The notes beneath the pieces were generated by a model. It was not told the origin of the DNA, made no database searches, and was given only the letters and a program-made list of their open reading frames with translations. A stretch of DNA of 64,000 nt from Azorhizobium sp965227945 (GTDB lineage: Bacteria > Pseudomonadota > Alphaproteobacteria > Rhizobiales > Xanthobacteraceae): NCBI GenBank assembly GCA_965227945.1, contig CBDDGQ010000006.1, positions 124,001 through 188,000 of the forward strand. The letters run 5' to 3'. A program made the translations under genes and the position numbers. Positions 8,401 through 16,574 of this stretch are shown here, piece after piece. The stretch's first letter is position 1. The number at the start of each line of letters is the position of its first letter.

Positions 8401-11040
8401 CTCGACCGGTTCAAGGCCAAGGTGCTGATGTGCTTCGGCAATCTGATCCTGCCCTGGAGCCGCCCCGCGCGCGAGGGGCAGCCGCTGATCCGCGCCGCCT
8501 TCGAGAAGGCCAAGGCCAGCGGCGACGTCAATTTCGCCGCCTATAGCTGCAACAATCTGGTCTCCAACATGCTGCTGGCGGGCGATCCGCTGCCTTTGGT
8601 GGAGGCGGAGATCCAATGGGGCCTGGCCTATGCGGCCAAGGTCGGTCTGGGCCGGGTCAGCCTCATCCTGCAATCCCAGTTGATGCTGGTGCGGGCGCTG
8701 CGCGACGGGATCGGGTCCGCCACGCCGGCGGGGACGGCAGCGGAGGCCGAGGCGGCCTTCGCCGGCGATCCGCGGCTGGCGGTGGCGGAATATTGCTATT
8801 GGGTCCGCACCTTGCAGATGTGTGTGCTGGCCCGTCGCTTCCCGGAGGCGCAGCGAGCAGCGGACCGGGCGGGGGCGCTCCTGTGGACCTCGCCCTATTT
8901 CCTGGAGACGGCGGAATTCCACCTGTACGCCGGACTGGCCATCGCCCTCCAGGAGGAGGGTTGCAGCGCCGGCGCGGCCGCGGCGGCAGCGCAGGTGGCC
9001 GTGCACCGCGCGCGGGCCGACGCCTGGCACCGCTCATGCCCGGACAATTTTGCCGCCGCCTTCCACCTGCTGGATGCGGAAGTCGCCCGCCTGGACGGGC
9101 GCCGCAGCGATGCGGCGGACCGCTACGAGCGGGCCATCGCCAGCGCCCGCCGCTACGGCCAGCCCCATCACGAAGCGCTGGCCAGCGAATGCGCCGCCGC
9201 GTTTCACCACGCGCTGTCGCTGATCACGGCGGCCGAAGGCTATCAGCAGAATGCCGCGGACGCCTATGCCAAGTGGGGCGCCACCGCCCAGGCCCGCCAG
9301 GTGCGGCCGGGACGGGCCCGCGACCCGCTGCGCGCCGGGGAGCGCCTCGACCCGTTCGGATCCGCAGGCACGAGCCTGGACATCGGCACGGTGCTGCGCT
9401 GTACCCGGGCGCTGTCCGAGGAGATCGTGCTGGATGCGCTGATCGAGCGGCTGTTGCAGCTGGCGCTGGAGAATGCCGGCGCCGACCGCGGCGCCCTGCT
9501 GCTGTTGCAGGATGGCCAGTTGACGTTGATCGGCACCGCGCAGACCCACAGCTCCGGCATTGTCATCCATGTGCCGGCGCCGCCCGGCGCCGAGCAGGAC
9601 GTGCCCCGCGCCCTGATCAATCGGGTGGCGCGCACCCGCCAGAGCCTCATTCTCGATGGCGCGCAGGTGCCGGAGGGCGCCCAGGGCGCGCCGCCAGGCA
9701 CCGCCCCTGCCACCACGGCCCGCTCGGTGCTGGGCGTGCCGCTGCTGAAGCGCGGCGAGCTGGTGGGGGTGCTCTATATGGAGAACCATCTCTCCCCCAA
9801 GGTGTTTGCCGTTGAGCGCCTGAGCATCCTGGAGATGATCGGGGCCCAGGCCGCGATCTCCATCGAGAATGCCCGGCTCTATGACGCCTTGCAGCAAGAT
9901 GTGGCCCGCCGGATCGCAGTGGAGGAAGACCTCCGGCGCAGTCGCGCCTTCCTGGCGGCGGCCCAGGCGGTCAGCCAGGTGGGCAGCTGGTTCTGGGACG
10001 AAGGCGCCCATGCCGTGGTCTGGTCCGACGAGCAGTTTCGCCTGCTGGGCTACGACCCCACCGAAACCGCGCCATCCTTCGAAAACTTCTGGGCGCGCCT
10101 GCATCCCGACGATCTGGAGGCCGCGCGCCGGACCCTGGAGACCGCACTGCGCACCCAGAGCCGCTGCTCCGCCGCCTTCCGCATCGTGCGGCCCGATGGC
10201 ACAGTGCGTTACATGGAGAGCCTCAGCACCCCGGTCCCGCGCCCCCACACCCGGGTGTGTGATGTCGTCGGCACCCTCATGGACGTGACCGAGCGGCTGC
10301 TGGCGGAAGAGAATCTGCAGATCGCGGAAGCCGAGCTGGCGCGGGTGTCGCGCCTCACCACCATGGGCCAGCTCATGGCCTCCATCGCCCACGAGATCAA
10401 CCAGCCGCTGGCCGCCATCGTCACCAATGCCAGCGCCGGCATGCGCTGGCTCGACCGCAGCCCGCCCGACATCGAGGAGGCCCGGGCCCTGCTGACCCGC
10501 GTGGCCGACCAGGGCAAGCGCGCCGGCGACATCATCCGCGGGCTGCGCGCCCTCGCCAACAAGTCCGGCACCGAGATGGTCGCCTTCCCCTTCAAGGAGG
10601 CGCTGGACGAGGTGCTGGCTCTGACCGGCACCGAGATCCGCCGCCATCGCGTGACCCTGCTGGTGAACCTCTCGCCGCCCCAGCCCGTTGTGTATGGCGA
10701 CCGGGTGCAGATCCAGCAGGTGCTCATCAATCTGGTGATGAATGCGGTCGAAGCCATGATCGACGGCGACGGCCCGCGTTCGCTCTCCATTCGTGCCGAG
10801 GCCGAGGCGGACGGCCGGTTGCGGGTGGAGATCGCCGATACCGGCAGCGGGCTCAGCCCCGAGGCGGCGGCGCGCATTTTCGACGCCTTCTTCACCACCA
10901 AGGCCGCCGGCATGGGCATGGGCCTGTCCATCTGCCGCTCGATCGTCGAGGCCCACGGCGGCCGCCTGGTTGCCGCGCCGCGCGAGATCGGCACGGTGTT
11001 CAGTTTCTCGCTGGCCTCCGGCGCCGAGGCGGCCACATGA
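5476..11040 (+). CDS. giant sensor: kinase-like domain, AAA ATPase, helical repeats, GAF, PAS, histidine kinase
   Basis: A 1,854-residue cytosolic multidomain sensor; ATG 5476 follows GGAGG. Domains in order: a Ser/Thr-kinase-like fold (about 10-275); an AAA/MalT-type ATPase with Walker A GDAGVGKT (Lys337) and Walker B FMDDLQW (Asp460-Asp461); a long TPR-like helical region (about 650-1290); GAF (about 1305-1475); PAS (about 1490-1610); a HisKA transmitter with His1639 in SIAHEINQPLAAI and ATP-binding motifs up to GMGMGLSICRS. The kinase-like domain is degenerate: HRD reads HRN (131-133), DFG reads GLG (152-154), and I see no VAIK lysine, so it is probably a pseudokinase. The stop overlaps the start of the MFS gene (ATGA). 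No partner regulator is adjacent. A close architectural paralogue lies at 27792-32786. Confidence 0.9.
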   Translation: MAKPDVSDVQMWFDQFGYWLIGSRDFALYRGIATDGAPLLLRVSARTDLAADHAAQLARECHSVTPEDAGWAVIPLALTYEQGTTALLLKDPGGIPLCALKTADLDLTDRLRLACGIAHAVRGLHGRDLIHRNLQPENILVDVESGVARLMGLGRGDAAGSLPQTPADPWPASLAYMAPEQTGRTGAVPDARSDLYALGIVLYELLAGRLPFQAHTPMEWIHAHLAREPRLLHELDPSIPVQLSLIIAKLLRKSADERYQSAQGLEADLLRCMRAARTGAFEIFPLGRFDPASLLRYSGSVIGRTAELAALLGAVEAVAADGHAAAVLVRGDAGVGKTALVDQVRRLLEPARVVFVAGKSDPVTADVPYSALKSALRALVERLLGEDHSVHELTKAHLRRVLADSGAIVAALVPEVEAIIGPTLPEAVAPEYASRRVLQAICRLFTAVTAHGHVLVLFMDDLQWTDAGTIELLSTLVEQGAGDRVLVIGALRTEATAATASDGPDAPTINAEAGEPRRTWLRRLGERARQISLAPLSPQDTHDLIASLIQADAQAAEPLAHLVAARTGGNPFAIGQFLYSLADDGLLTYDATAARWTWNAADVAARALSDTVAGLLVATLRKLSPDGRAALERLACLGSEVRDAVLSAAAPDDAPRLRAALMEAIQAGFVVRHDTGYRFTHDRIRDEAYAGIPAPQRADHHARIARDLQAHFASGGTDISIYEVVAHVNLASHAERERVDPVQAASLNLTAARQAKAAANYPAALGYARHGILVLPQTAGSDHPALSLALHMLAAECEILTGARAAADARLAALAARAQTLLDLGTITRLRVSLFTAMDRSDEAVRIGLAYLARLGPEWSPARSTSIADEYAQLMARLDGRSIESLADAPRMTDAVFEVAVEVLGEVMSPASFIDPHLHDLIPLRMANLSLEHGLAEASSFAFAHLAMVIGPSFGDYAVALRFGQLGLDLTERPGLDRFKAKVLMCFGNLILPWSRPAREGQPLIRAAFEKAKASGDVNFAAYSCNNLVSNMLLAGDPLPLVEAEIQWGLAYAAKVGLGRVSLILQSQLMLVRALRDGIGSATPAGTAAEAEAAFAGDPRLAVAEYCYWVRTLQMCVLARRFPEAQRAADRAGALLWTSPYFLETAEFHLYAGLAIALQEEGCSAGAAAAAAQVAVHRARADAWHRSCPDNFAAAFHLLDAEVARLDGRRSDAADRYERAIASARRYGQPHHEALASECAAAFHHALSLITAAEGYQQNAADAYAKWGATAQARQVRPGRARDPLRAGERLDPFGSAGTSLDIGTVLRCTRALSEEIVLDALIERLLQLALENAGADRGALLLLQDGQLTLIGTAQTHSSGIVIHVPAPPGAEQDVPRALINRVARTRQSLILDGAQVPEGAQGAPPGTAPATTARSVLGVPLLKRGELVGVLYMENHLSPKVFAVERLSILEMIGAQAAISIENARLYDALQQDVARRIAVEEDLRRSRAFLAAAQAVSQVGSWFWDEGAHAVVWSDEQFRLLGYDPTETAPSFENFWARLHPDDLEAARRTLETALRTQSRCSAAFRIVRPDGTVRYMESLSTPVPRPHTRVCDVVGTLMDVTERLLAEENLQIAEAELARVSRLTTMGQLMASIAHEINQPLAAIVTNASAGMRWLDRSPPDIEEARALLTRVADQGKRAGDIIRGLRALANKSGTEMVAFPFKEALDEVLALTGTEIRRHRVTLLVNLSPPQPVVYGDRVQIQQVLINLVMNAVEAMIDGDGPRSLSIRAEAEADGRLRVEIADTGSGLSPEAAARIFDAFFTTKAAGMGMGLSICRSIVEAHGGRLVAAPREIGTVFSFSLASGAEAAT

Positions 11041-12356
11041 CCCGCGCCCACCCGGACGCGGTGCTCGCGCAGCTGGATCAGCGGCCGCTGGATCGGGGCT
11101 ACTGGTCGAGCTTTGCGGTCATCGCCGCCATCGCCGTGCTGGACTTCGCCGACTTCTTCTTCATCGGCTTCATTCTGGCGGTGATCGGCACGGAGTGGAA
11201 GCTGACCTATTGGCAGTCGGCGGCGATCCTCTATGGCGGCGGGGTCGGGTCCATCGTCGCGGCGCTGCTGTGGGGCTATCTCTCCGACCGCTGGGGGCGA
11301 CGGCTGCAGATCGTGACCGGCACCTGCATCTGCGGCATCAGCGCCGCCCTGATCGGCTTCCTGCCAGAGGGCCATTGGCAGGGCCTCGTGGCCCTGCGGG
11401 TGCTGGTGGGCTTCGGCCTCGCTGCGGCCGCCACGCCTTCGCTGGCGCTCATCGTCGAGATGACGCCGACCCGGCACCGCACGTTCATGACCAGCCTATT
11501 CATGGTGTTTTCCAGCCTGGGCATCCTGGTGGCCGCGGCATCCGCCGGGCTGCTGCTGGGGGCGATCGGGTGGCGGGGGCTCGCCTTCCTGGGCGCCGCC
11601 CCCCTGATTCCGGCAGTGCTCGCCTATCTGGTGGTGCCGGAATCCGTGCGCTGGCTGCATGCCACCGGCCGCCTCGCCGATGGCCGACCCGACGGCGCGC
11701 CGGCAGTGGCGCACCCCCCGGTGCGCCTGAGCGACCTCTATCGGCCGCCCCGTCTGTTCTGGCAGACCCTGCTCCTGAACGCGTGCTCGCTCACCGTGGT
11801 CTTTGGCTATTATCTCTGGGGCCCCAGCATTCTGGCCAATGCGCATGCGGCCTCGGCCCAAAATGCGGCGCGGTCCTTCATCCTCATCGCGCTGGCGGGG
11901 GCGGTGGGGCGCGTGGTGATGGCCTGTGTGGCGCCCCGGCTCGGGCGGCGGCGCTGCGGGGTGCTGTGCGCCATCTGCGCCGCGACCATGCTCGCCGCCA
12001 TCGCCCTTACCACGTTTCTCGGGCCGACCAGCGGGCCGATGATGATCGCGCTGATTGCGCTCACCTCCTTCTTCTGCGAAGGGGGCTTGGCCAATCTCGC
12101 GCCCTTTGCCATCGAGCAATATGGCGCCAGCCGGGGCGCCCGCGCTGCCGGTCTCGCTCAGGCCGGATCCGGCATCGGCCGCATCTTGGGTCCTCTGGTG
12201 CTGGCGCTGCTGGCCGGTGGCGGCAACCTTGTGGCGCCGGCCATGACCCAGGCGGCCGTGGCCCCGACCTTCCTGTTCTTCGCCGCCTGCATGGTGGGAG
12301 TGGCGCTCACCTTTCTGCTGCTGGCGGACGAGATGCACGGCCGCGCCATGCGCTGA
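11037..12356 (+). CDS. MFS transporter
   Basis: A 439-residue major facilitator with about 12 membrane segments. The loop 2-3 signature appears as GYLSDRWGRRLQ and the segment-1 acidic pair as LDFADFFFIGF, a pattern seen in the sugar/aromatic-acid symporter branch. The PESVRWL motif after segment 6 fits the same branch. The central loop is short. The ATG overlaps the stop of the giant sensor gene by four bases, so the two are almost certainly cotranscribed and translationally coupled. Its substrate may therefore relate to the signal that sensor detects. The substrate is not predictable from sequence alone. Confidence 0.88.
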   Translation: MTRAHPDAVLAQLDQRPLDRGYWSSFAVIAAIAVLDFADFFFIGFILAVIGTEWKLTYWQSAAILYGGGVGSIVAALLWGYLSDRWGRRLQIVTGTCICGISAALIGFLPEGHWQGLVALRVLVGFGLAAAATPSLALIVEMTPTRHRTFMTSLFMVFSSLGILVAAASAGLLLGAIGWRGLAFLGAAPLIPAVLAYLVVPESVRWLHATGRLADGRPDGAPAVAHPPVRLSDLYRPPRLFWQTLLLNACSLTVVFGYYLWGPSILANAHAASAQNAARSFILIALAGAVGRVVMACVAPRLGRRRCGVLCAICAATMLAAIALTTFLGPTSGPMMIALIALTSFFCEGGLANLAPFAIEQYGASRGARAAGLAQAGSGIGRILGPLVLALLAGGGNLVAPAMTQAAVAPTFLFFAACMVGVALTFLLLADEMHGRAMR

Positions 12357-12389
12357 GGCGCAGGCCGGCCGAGGGGCCAACCGTCTGGC

Positions 12390-12926
12390 TCACGCCACCA
12401 CGTGCTTGCGCCGCCAGACGCTGGGGGTTTCGCCGGTCAGCCGGCGAAACAGCCGGGAGAGATGCGCCTGGTCCGCCAGTCCGCAATCCAGCGCCACCTG
12501 GCACAGCGGCGCATCGGTGGTCAGCAGCAGGTGCTGCGCCCGCGCGATGCGCCGGGCCACGATGTAGGAATGCGGTGGCTCGCCGAAGCTCTTCTTGAAC
12601 GCGCGGGAGAAATAACCGCAGCTGAGCCCGGCGATCTCCGCCAGATCGCGCTGCGTGATCGGCGACACCAGCGACGTGTCGATATACCGCCGCAGCCGAT
12701 CAATCTGCCATTGTGCCAGCCCGCCCCGCACCACGCCGGGCTTGCGGGCCTCGGCCATCGGCGCGCTCAACAGGCGCGAAGCCTGGCTGATATAGGCCAT
12801 GGCCGCGGTGCGATCGCCCGCCAGGGCATTTTGCGCCTCCAGCAACAGGCGCGAGACCACCTGGAAGACCGGATCCCCGTCCTTCGCCGTCACGACGCCC
12901 GAAAAGGCTCTGCTGCAATCCGACAT
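12390..12926 (-). CDS. AraC-family transcriptional regulator (short form)
   Basis: A 178-residue protein. The C-terminal ~100 residues form the AraC HTH pair (ITQRDLAEIAGLSCGYFSRA, then CQVALDCGLADQAHLSRLFR) and the N-terminal ~70 residues are helical with no known ligand domain, as in many short AraC proteins of this group. ATG 12926 was chosen because AGAGG precedes it at good spacing; an in-frame TTG at 12998 would extend it. It is divergent from the 4-TM kinase at 13211, and an exact ATAC-N4-GTAT palindrome (13043-13054) lies between them. It converges on the MFS gene with only 33 bases between stops. Confidence 0.88.
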   Translation of the reverse strand: MSDCSRAFSGVVTAKDGDPVFQVVSRLLLEAQNALAGDRTAAMAYISQASRLLSAPMAEARKPGVVRGGLAQWQIDRLRRYIDTSLVSPITQRDLAEIAGLSCGYFSRAFKKSFGEPPHSYIVARRIARAQHLLLTTDAPLCQVALDCGLADQAHLSRLFRRLTGETPSVWRRKHVVA

Positions 12927-13042
12927 CGTGCACCTCTGCATCCCTTGAACGGATGATCCATTGCGCGGCATCGTGAAGCTGCCGCCGGGCGCATTCAATT
13001 CGACGGTGATTTGGTTTGATCCCCCATTGGTGTGTGCGGCTC

Positions 13043-13054
13043 ATACGGACGTAT
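13043..13054. promoter_or_regulatory. exact ATAC-N4-GTAT palindrome, site d
   Basis: CATAC-GGAC-GTATAG spans 13042-13056. It lies in the divergent control region about 120 bases from the AraC start (12926) and about 160 bases from the kinase start (13211), so it could act on either or both. The flank matches site g (CTATAC...GTATG) read on the opposite strand. Confidence 0.55.
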
Positions 13055-13210
13055 AGGGGCGCCCCCAGGCGATTGCCGCCATCCTCGCGCGCGAGGAAGC
13101 GTCTCGGCGCCTTGGCGCGCTCGCGCGCCATCGGGCCGGCCGCAGGATCCAGGTGGCGAGCGGTCAGCGAGGCGAAGGAGCGCATATTGGAGGGGAGCAC
13201 CGTCCGCCGG

Positions 13211-14791
13211 ATGATCGCGACCTGGGTGCGCCCGATGCACGGCGCCTTCGGTCCCAAAGCGGTGATGCCGCTGCTGGCGCTGACCGTGGCGCTGGCCGTC
13301 TTCCTGTGCGATCTCGCAAGCTCGCTCGGCATTGCGGTGGCCGTGCTCTATGTGATCGTCATCGTCATGGCGGTAAGCTTCGCCAGCGCCCGCGGCCTGG
13401 TCTGGACGGGGCTCGGCTGCATCGGCCTGACCCTGCTGGCCTATGGCCTCGAGCATGGCGAGGCCGCGCCCGGAGAGGCCCTGCTGCGCTGCCTGATCAG
13501 CATTGCGGCCATCGGCGTTGTCACCGCCCTGGCCTACCGCAGCCAGAGCGCCACGCAGATCCTGCGCGAGAGCGAGCGGCGCTATCGCAGCATCTTCCAG
13601 TGCAGCGGCGTGTCCATCTGGGAGGAGGATCTGAGCCGGGTGCAGCAGGTCTTCGCCGCGCTGACCCGTGGCGGGGTGACGGACCTGCGGGCCTATATGA
13701 CCCAGCATCCCGACTTCGTCAGCCATTGCATGTCGCTGGTGCGGATCGTCGACGTGAACGAGGCGGCCATCACCCTGGTCGGCGCCCGCGACCTGCCGCA
13801 CATGATGGCTTCGCTCCACCACATCTTCGTGGCCGAGACCGCCCCCTCGTTCCGCGAGTTCCTGTTGGCCTATCACGAGGGCCGGCCGGACTTTTCCTAC
13901 GAGACCGTCATCCGCACCATCCAGGGCGAGCGGCTGGCCATTCTGATGCGCGTGACCTTTCCGCGAAGTCCCGACGCCCTCCATAACGTCCTGGTCAGCG
14001 TGGTGGACATCACCGATCGCATCCGCGCCGAACTGGCGCTCGACCAGACGCGCGCGGAGCTCGCCCATGTGGCGCGCGTGGTGACATTGGGCCAGCTGAC
14101 CGCCTCCATCGCCCATGAGGTGAACCAGCCGCTGGCGGCCATCGTCACCAATGGCGAGGCCGGCCTGCGCTGGCTCGGGCATGCGCCGCCGGATCTGGCG
14201 GAGGCGCGCCAGTGCATCCAGGCGCTGGTGGCCGAAGGACGTCGGGCAGCCCAGGTGGTGCTGCGGCTGCGCCAGTTGGCCAGCAAAGGCAGCCAGGAGC
14301 GCGACCGCGTGGCCATGAAGACGTTGATCGACGAAGCGGTGGGCCTTCTGGAGCGCGAGGTGATGGACAAGCGCATCGAGGTGCACCGCAAGATTTCCAC
14401 CGCGCCCCCGCCGGTGATGGGTGATCGGGTCCAGTTGCAGCAGGTGCTTATTAATCTTCTGATCAATGCGATCCAGGCCATGTCGGAGAGCGATCGCCGC
14501 GTGCTCACCATCCGCCTGCAGGAGGATCCGGCGGAAGGCCTGGTGGTCAGCATCACCGACACCGGTCCGGGCCTGAGCCCGGCGGTGCAGGCGAACCTGT
14601 TCACGCCGTTCTTCACCACCAAGCCCAATGGCATGGGCATGGGGCTGTCCATCTGCCGATCGATCATCGCCACCCATGGCGGGCGCATGTGGGCGCAGAG
14701 CGCGGCGGGCGAAGGCGCCACCTTCCACTTTTCCCTGCCCCTGGCAGAGGCAGAGACCGCGGCCGGGCCGCTCCCGCCGTCCGCCGGTTAG
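13211..14791 (+). CDS. 4-TM PAS sensor histidine kinase
   Basis: A 526-residue membrane kinase. Four hydrophobic segments lie in residues ~15-110, followed by a PAS domain (about 120-270) and a HisKA/HATPase transmitter with phosphoacceptor His302 in SIAHEVNQPLAAI and ATP-binding motifs up to GMGMGLSICRS. The membrane module (AVAVLYVIVIVMA...GLGCIGLTLLAYGLEHGE) closely matches that of the kinase at 22988-25174 (AVAVLYVVVVLVA...AAGCVGLTVLSYLLAHGD), so they are paralogous sensors. ATG 13211 begins just before the first membrane segment with a GGAGGGGAG run upstream. No response regulator is adjacent; the divergent AraC gene is the nearest regulator. The ligand is unknown. Confidence 0.9.
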   Translation: MIATWVRPMHGAFGPKAVMPLLALTVALAVFLCDLASSLGIAVAVLYVIVIVMAVSFASARGLVWTGLGCIGLTLLAYGLEHGEAAPGEALLRCLISIAAIGVVTALAYRSQSATQILRESERRYRSIFQCSGVSIWEEDLSRVQQVFAALTRGGVTDLRAYMTQHPDFVSHCMSLVRIVDVNEAAITLVGARDLPHMMASLHHIFVAETAPSFREFLLAYHEGRPDFSYETVIRTIQGERLAILMRVTFPRSPDALHNVLVSVVDITDRIRAELALDQTRAELAHVARVVTLGQLTASIAHEVNQPLAAIVTNGEAGLRWLGHAPPDLAEARQCIQALVAEGRRAAQVVLRLRQLASKGSQERDRVAMKTLIDEAVGLLEREVMDKRIEVHRKISTAPPPVMGDRVQLQQVLINLLINAIQAMSESDRRVLTIRLQEDPAEGLVVSITDTGPGLSPAVQANLFTPFFTTKPNGMGMGLSICRSIIATHGGRMWAQSAAGEGATFHFSLPLAEAETAAGPLPPSAG

Positions 14792-14959
14792 GGCGGGTAT
14801 CGCCGCGATGATGGCGGCGCGGTGGGGCGCACGTCAGCATGCGATTTGGATAAAGAGCGGACCTGCGTCCAAGACGGCAGCGGCCGCCCCTCTAGGCTGA
14901 CGCCTCTGATCGGCGGGCCTGGAGGCTTTGCCAAAACCGCGCCACAAGGACGCCCTGTC

Positions 14960-15586
14960 ATGAGCCCCCTCCCCCTTCTTCAGCCCGAAGACTGCGCCTT
15001 GCTGTTGGTCGATCAGCAGGCCGGCCTTGCCTTCGGCGTCGGCTCCACCGAGCGCCAGACGCTGGTGAACAACACCGTCGCCCTCGCCCGCACCGCCGGC
15101 GTGTTCGCTTTGCCGGTGGTGGTGTCCACCTCCGCCACCAAGGTCTACAGCGGCCCGCTGATGCCGCCGATCCACGCGGTGCTGCCCGACGTGCCGGTCT
15201 TCGATCGCCGCAGCATGAATGTGTGGGAAGATCCGGCGGCGCATCAGGCCGTGCTGGCCACGGGCCGGCGCAAGCTGCTGGTGTCCGGCCTGCTCACGGA
15301 AGCCTGCGTGAGCTTTACCGTGCTGTCGGCCTTGGCCGAGGGGTATGAGGTCTATGTGGTGGCGGACGCCTGCGGCGGCCTCACGGCGGTCAGCCACGAT
15401 CTGGCACTGCGCCGGATGGAAGCCGCCGGCGCGGTGATGACCTCGTGGATCCAGGTGCTGCTGGAATTGCAACGCGACTGGACCCGGCATGAAACCTATG
15501 ACGGCGCGCGCGCCATCGTGGAGGCCAATGGCGGCGGCTACGGCATTGGGCTCGCCTATGCCCGCGACATGATCCATCCGGTATGA
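14960..15586 (+). CDS. isochorismatase-fold hydrolase (YcaC-like)
   Basis: A 208-residue cytosolic hydrolase of the cysteine-hydrolase superfamily. Asp18 in LLLVDQQ and nucleophile Cys116 in SGLLTEACVSFT are present, along with the family's PVVVSTS and HDLALRRMEAAG segments. The usual lysine position appears to be Arg (VFDRRSMNVWED), a variation worth checking. Members cleave amide or vinyl-ether bonds in small metabolites; the substrate here is unknown. ATG 14960 follows AAGGA at good spacing. The gene converges on the lysR gene with only five bases between stops. Confidence 0.85.
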   Translation: MSPLPLLQPEDCALLLVDQQAGLAFGVGSTERQTLVNNTVALARTAGVFALPVVVSTSATKVYSGPLMPPIHAVLPDVPVFDRRSMNVWEDPAAHQAVLATGRRKLLVSGLLTEACVSFTVLSALAEGYEVYVVADACGGLTAVSHDLALRRMEAAGAVMTSWIQVLLELQRDWTRHETYDGARAIVEANGGGYGIGLAYARDMIHPV

Positions 15587-15591
15587 CCCGC

Positions 15592-16470
15592 TCAGGGCCC
15601 GGCGAGCCGCGCGTCCAAAGCGGCGATGAACAGCCGGACCTTGGGCGGCACCAGCCGCCGCGTGGGATAGACCGCCCAGATGGCCAGATCCTCCGGGGCG
15701 GTGCCCACCAAAGGCAGGGCCACCAGCCGCCCGGCCGCCAGATCATCGCGCACGTTCCAGAGCGACAGCAGCACGATGCCGCCGCCGGCGAGGCAGACCT
15801 CGTGCAACCCCTCGATGCTGCTGGCGGAAAAGCGGGGATGGATGCGCACCTGCCGCCGCCGCCCATTGGCCTCGAAGGTCCAGTGGCTGGTGCCGGTCAA
15901 GGCCAGGCAGTCGTGATGCGCCAGATCGGCAATGGAGGTCGGGACCCCGCGCGCCGCCACATAGGCCGGCGCCGCGCACAGCACGCGGGGATTGTCCGCC
16001 AGCTTGTGCGCGATCAGCCCATTGTCCCGCAGATTGGCAATGCGGATCGCCAAATCGACGCCGGAGGCCACCATGTCGATGGGGGCATCTTGCAGCTCCA
16101 GCTCGATGCGCAGATCGGGATTGTCGCGCAGCAGGCCGGGAATGATGGGGGCGATGGCCTTGCGGCCGAAGGCCAGGGAGGCGGAGACGCGCAGCAGGCC
16201 CGAGGCCCCGGCCTCGGCCGTGCGCAAGTGCGCCCGCCCCTCCGCCTCGCTCTCCAGCAGGGCCTGGGCATAGGGCAGGAAGGCTTCGCCTTCGGGGGTG
16301 AGCGAGATCGACCGCGTCGTGCGATGCATCAGCCGCACGCCGAGGTCTTGCTCCAGCGCTGCGAGGCGGCGCGTGGCCAGCATGGGCAAGATGCCCAGCC
16401 GGCGGGCCGCGGCCGACAGGCTGTCGGTGGCGGCAGCGGCCACCAATACGGCAACAGCATCGGTGTCCAT
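15592..16470 (-). CDS. LysR-family transcriptional regulator
   Basis: A 292-residue LysR regulator. The N-terminal winged HTH covers residues 1-60 (ATDSLSAAARRLGILPMLAT recognition segment, then LEQDLGVRLMHRTTRSISLT) and the effector-binding domain about 88-290. It is divergent from the MFS gene starting at 16575. The 104-base gap is AT-richer than its surroundings and probably contains both promoters and the LysR site, so the MFS plus FAD monooxygenase pair is the likely target. The ATG at 16470 is the natural start for the family. Confidence 0.93.
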   Translation of the reverse strand: MDTDAVAVLVAAAATDSLSAAARRLGILPMLATRRLAALEQDLGVRLMHRTTRSISLTPEGEAFLPYAQALLESEAEGRAHLRTAEAGASGLLRVSASLAFGRKAIAPIIPGLLRDNPDLRIELELQDAPIDMVASGVDLAIRIANLRDNGLIAHKLADNPRVLCAAPAYVAARGVPTSIADLAHHDCLALTGTSHWTFEANGRRRQVRIHPRFSASSIEGLHEVCLAGGGIVLLSLWNVRDDLAAGRLVALPLVGTAPEDLAIWAVYPTRRLVPPKVRLFIAALDARLAGP

Positions 16471-16574
16471 TATAACACTTTCAGATTAACTGGCTCATCC
16501 AAATGCCACTCTACTGATCAAATCGATATGCCGCTAGAGTCCGGCCAGCTTCACATTTCCAGAAAGTTCTCGCC

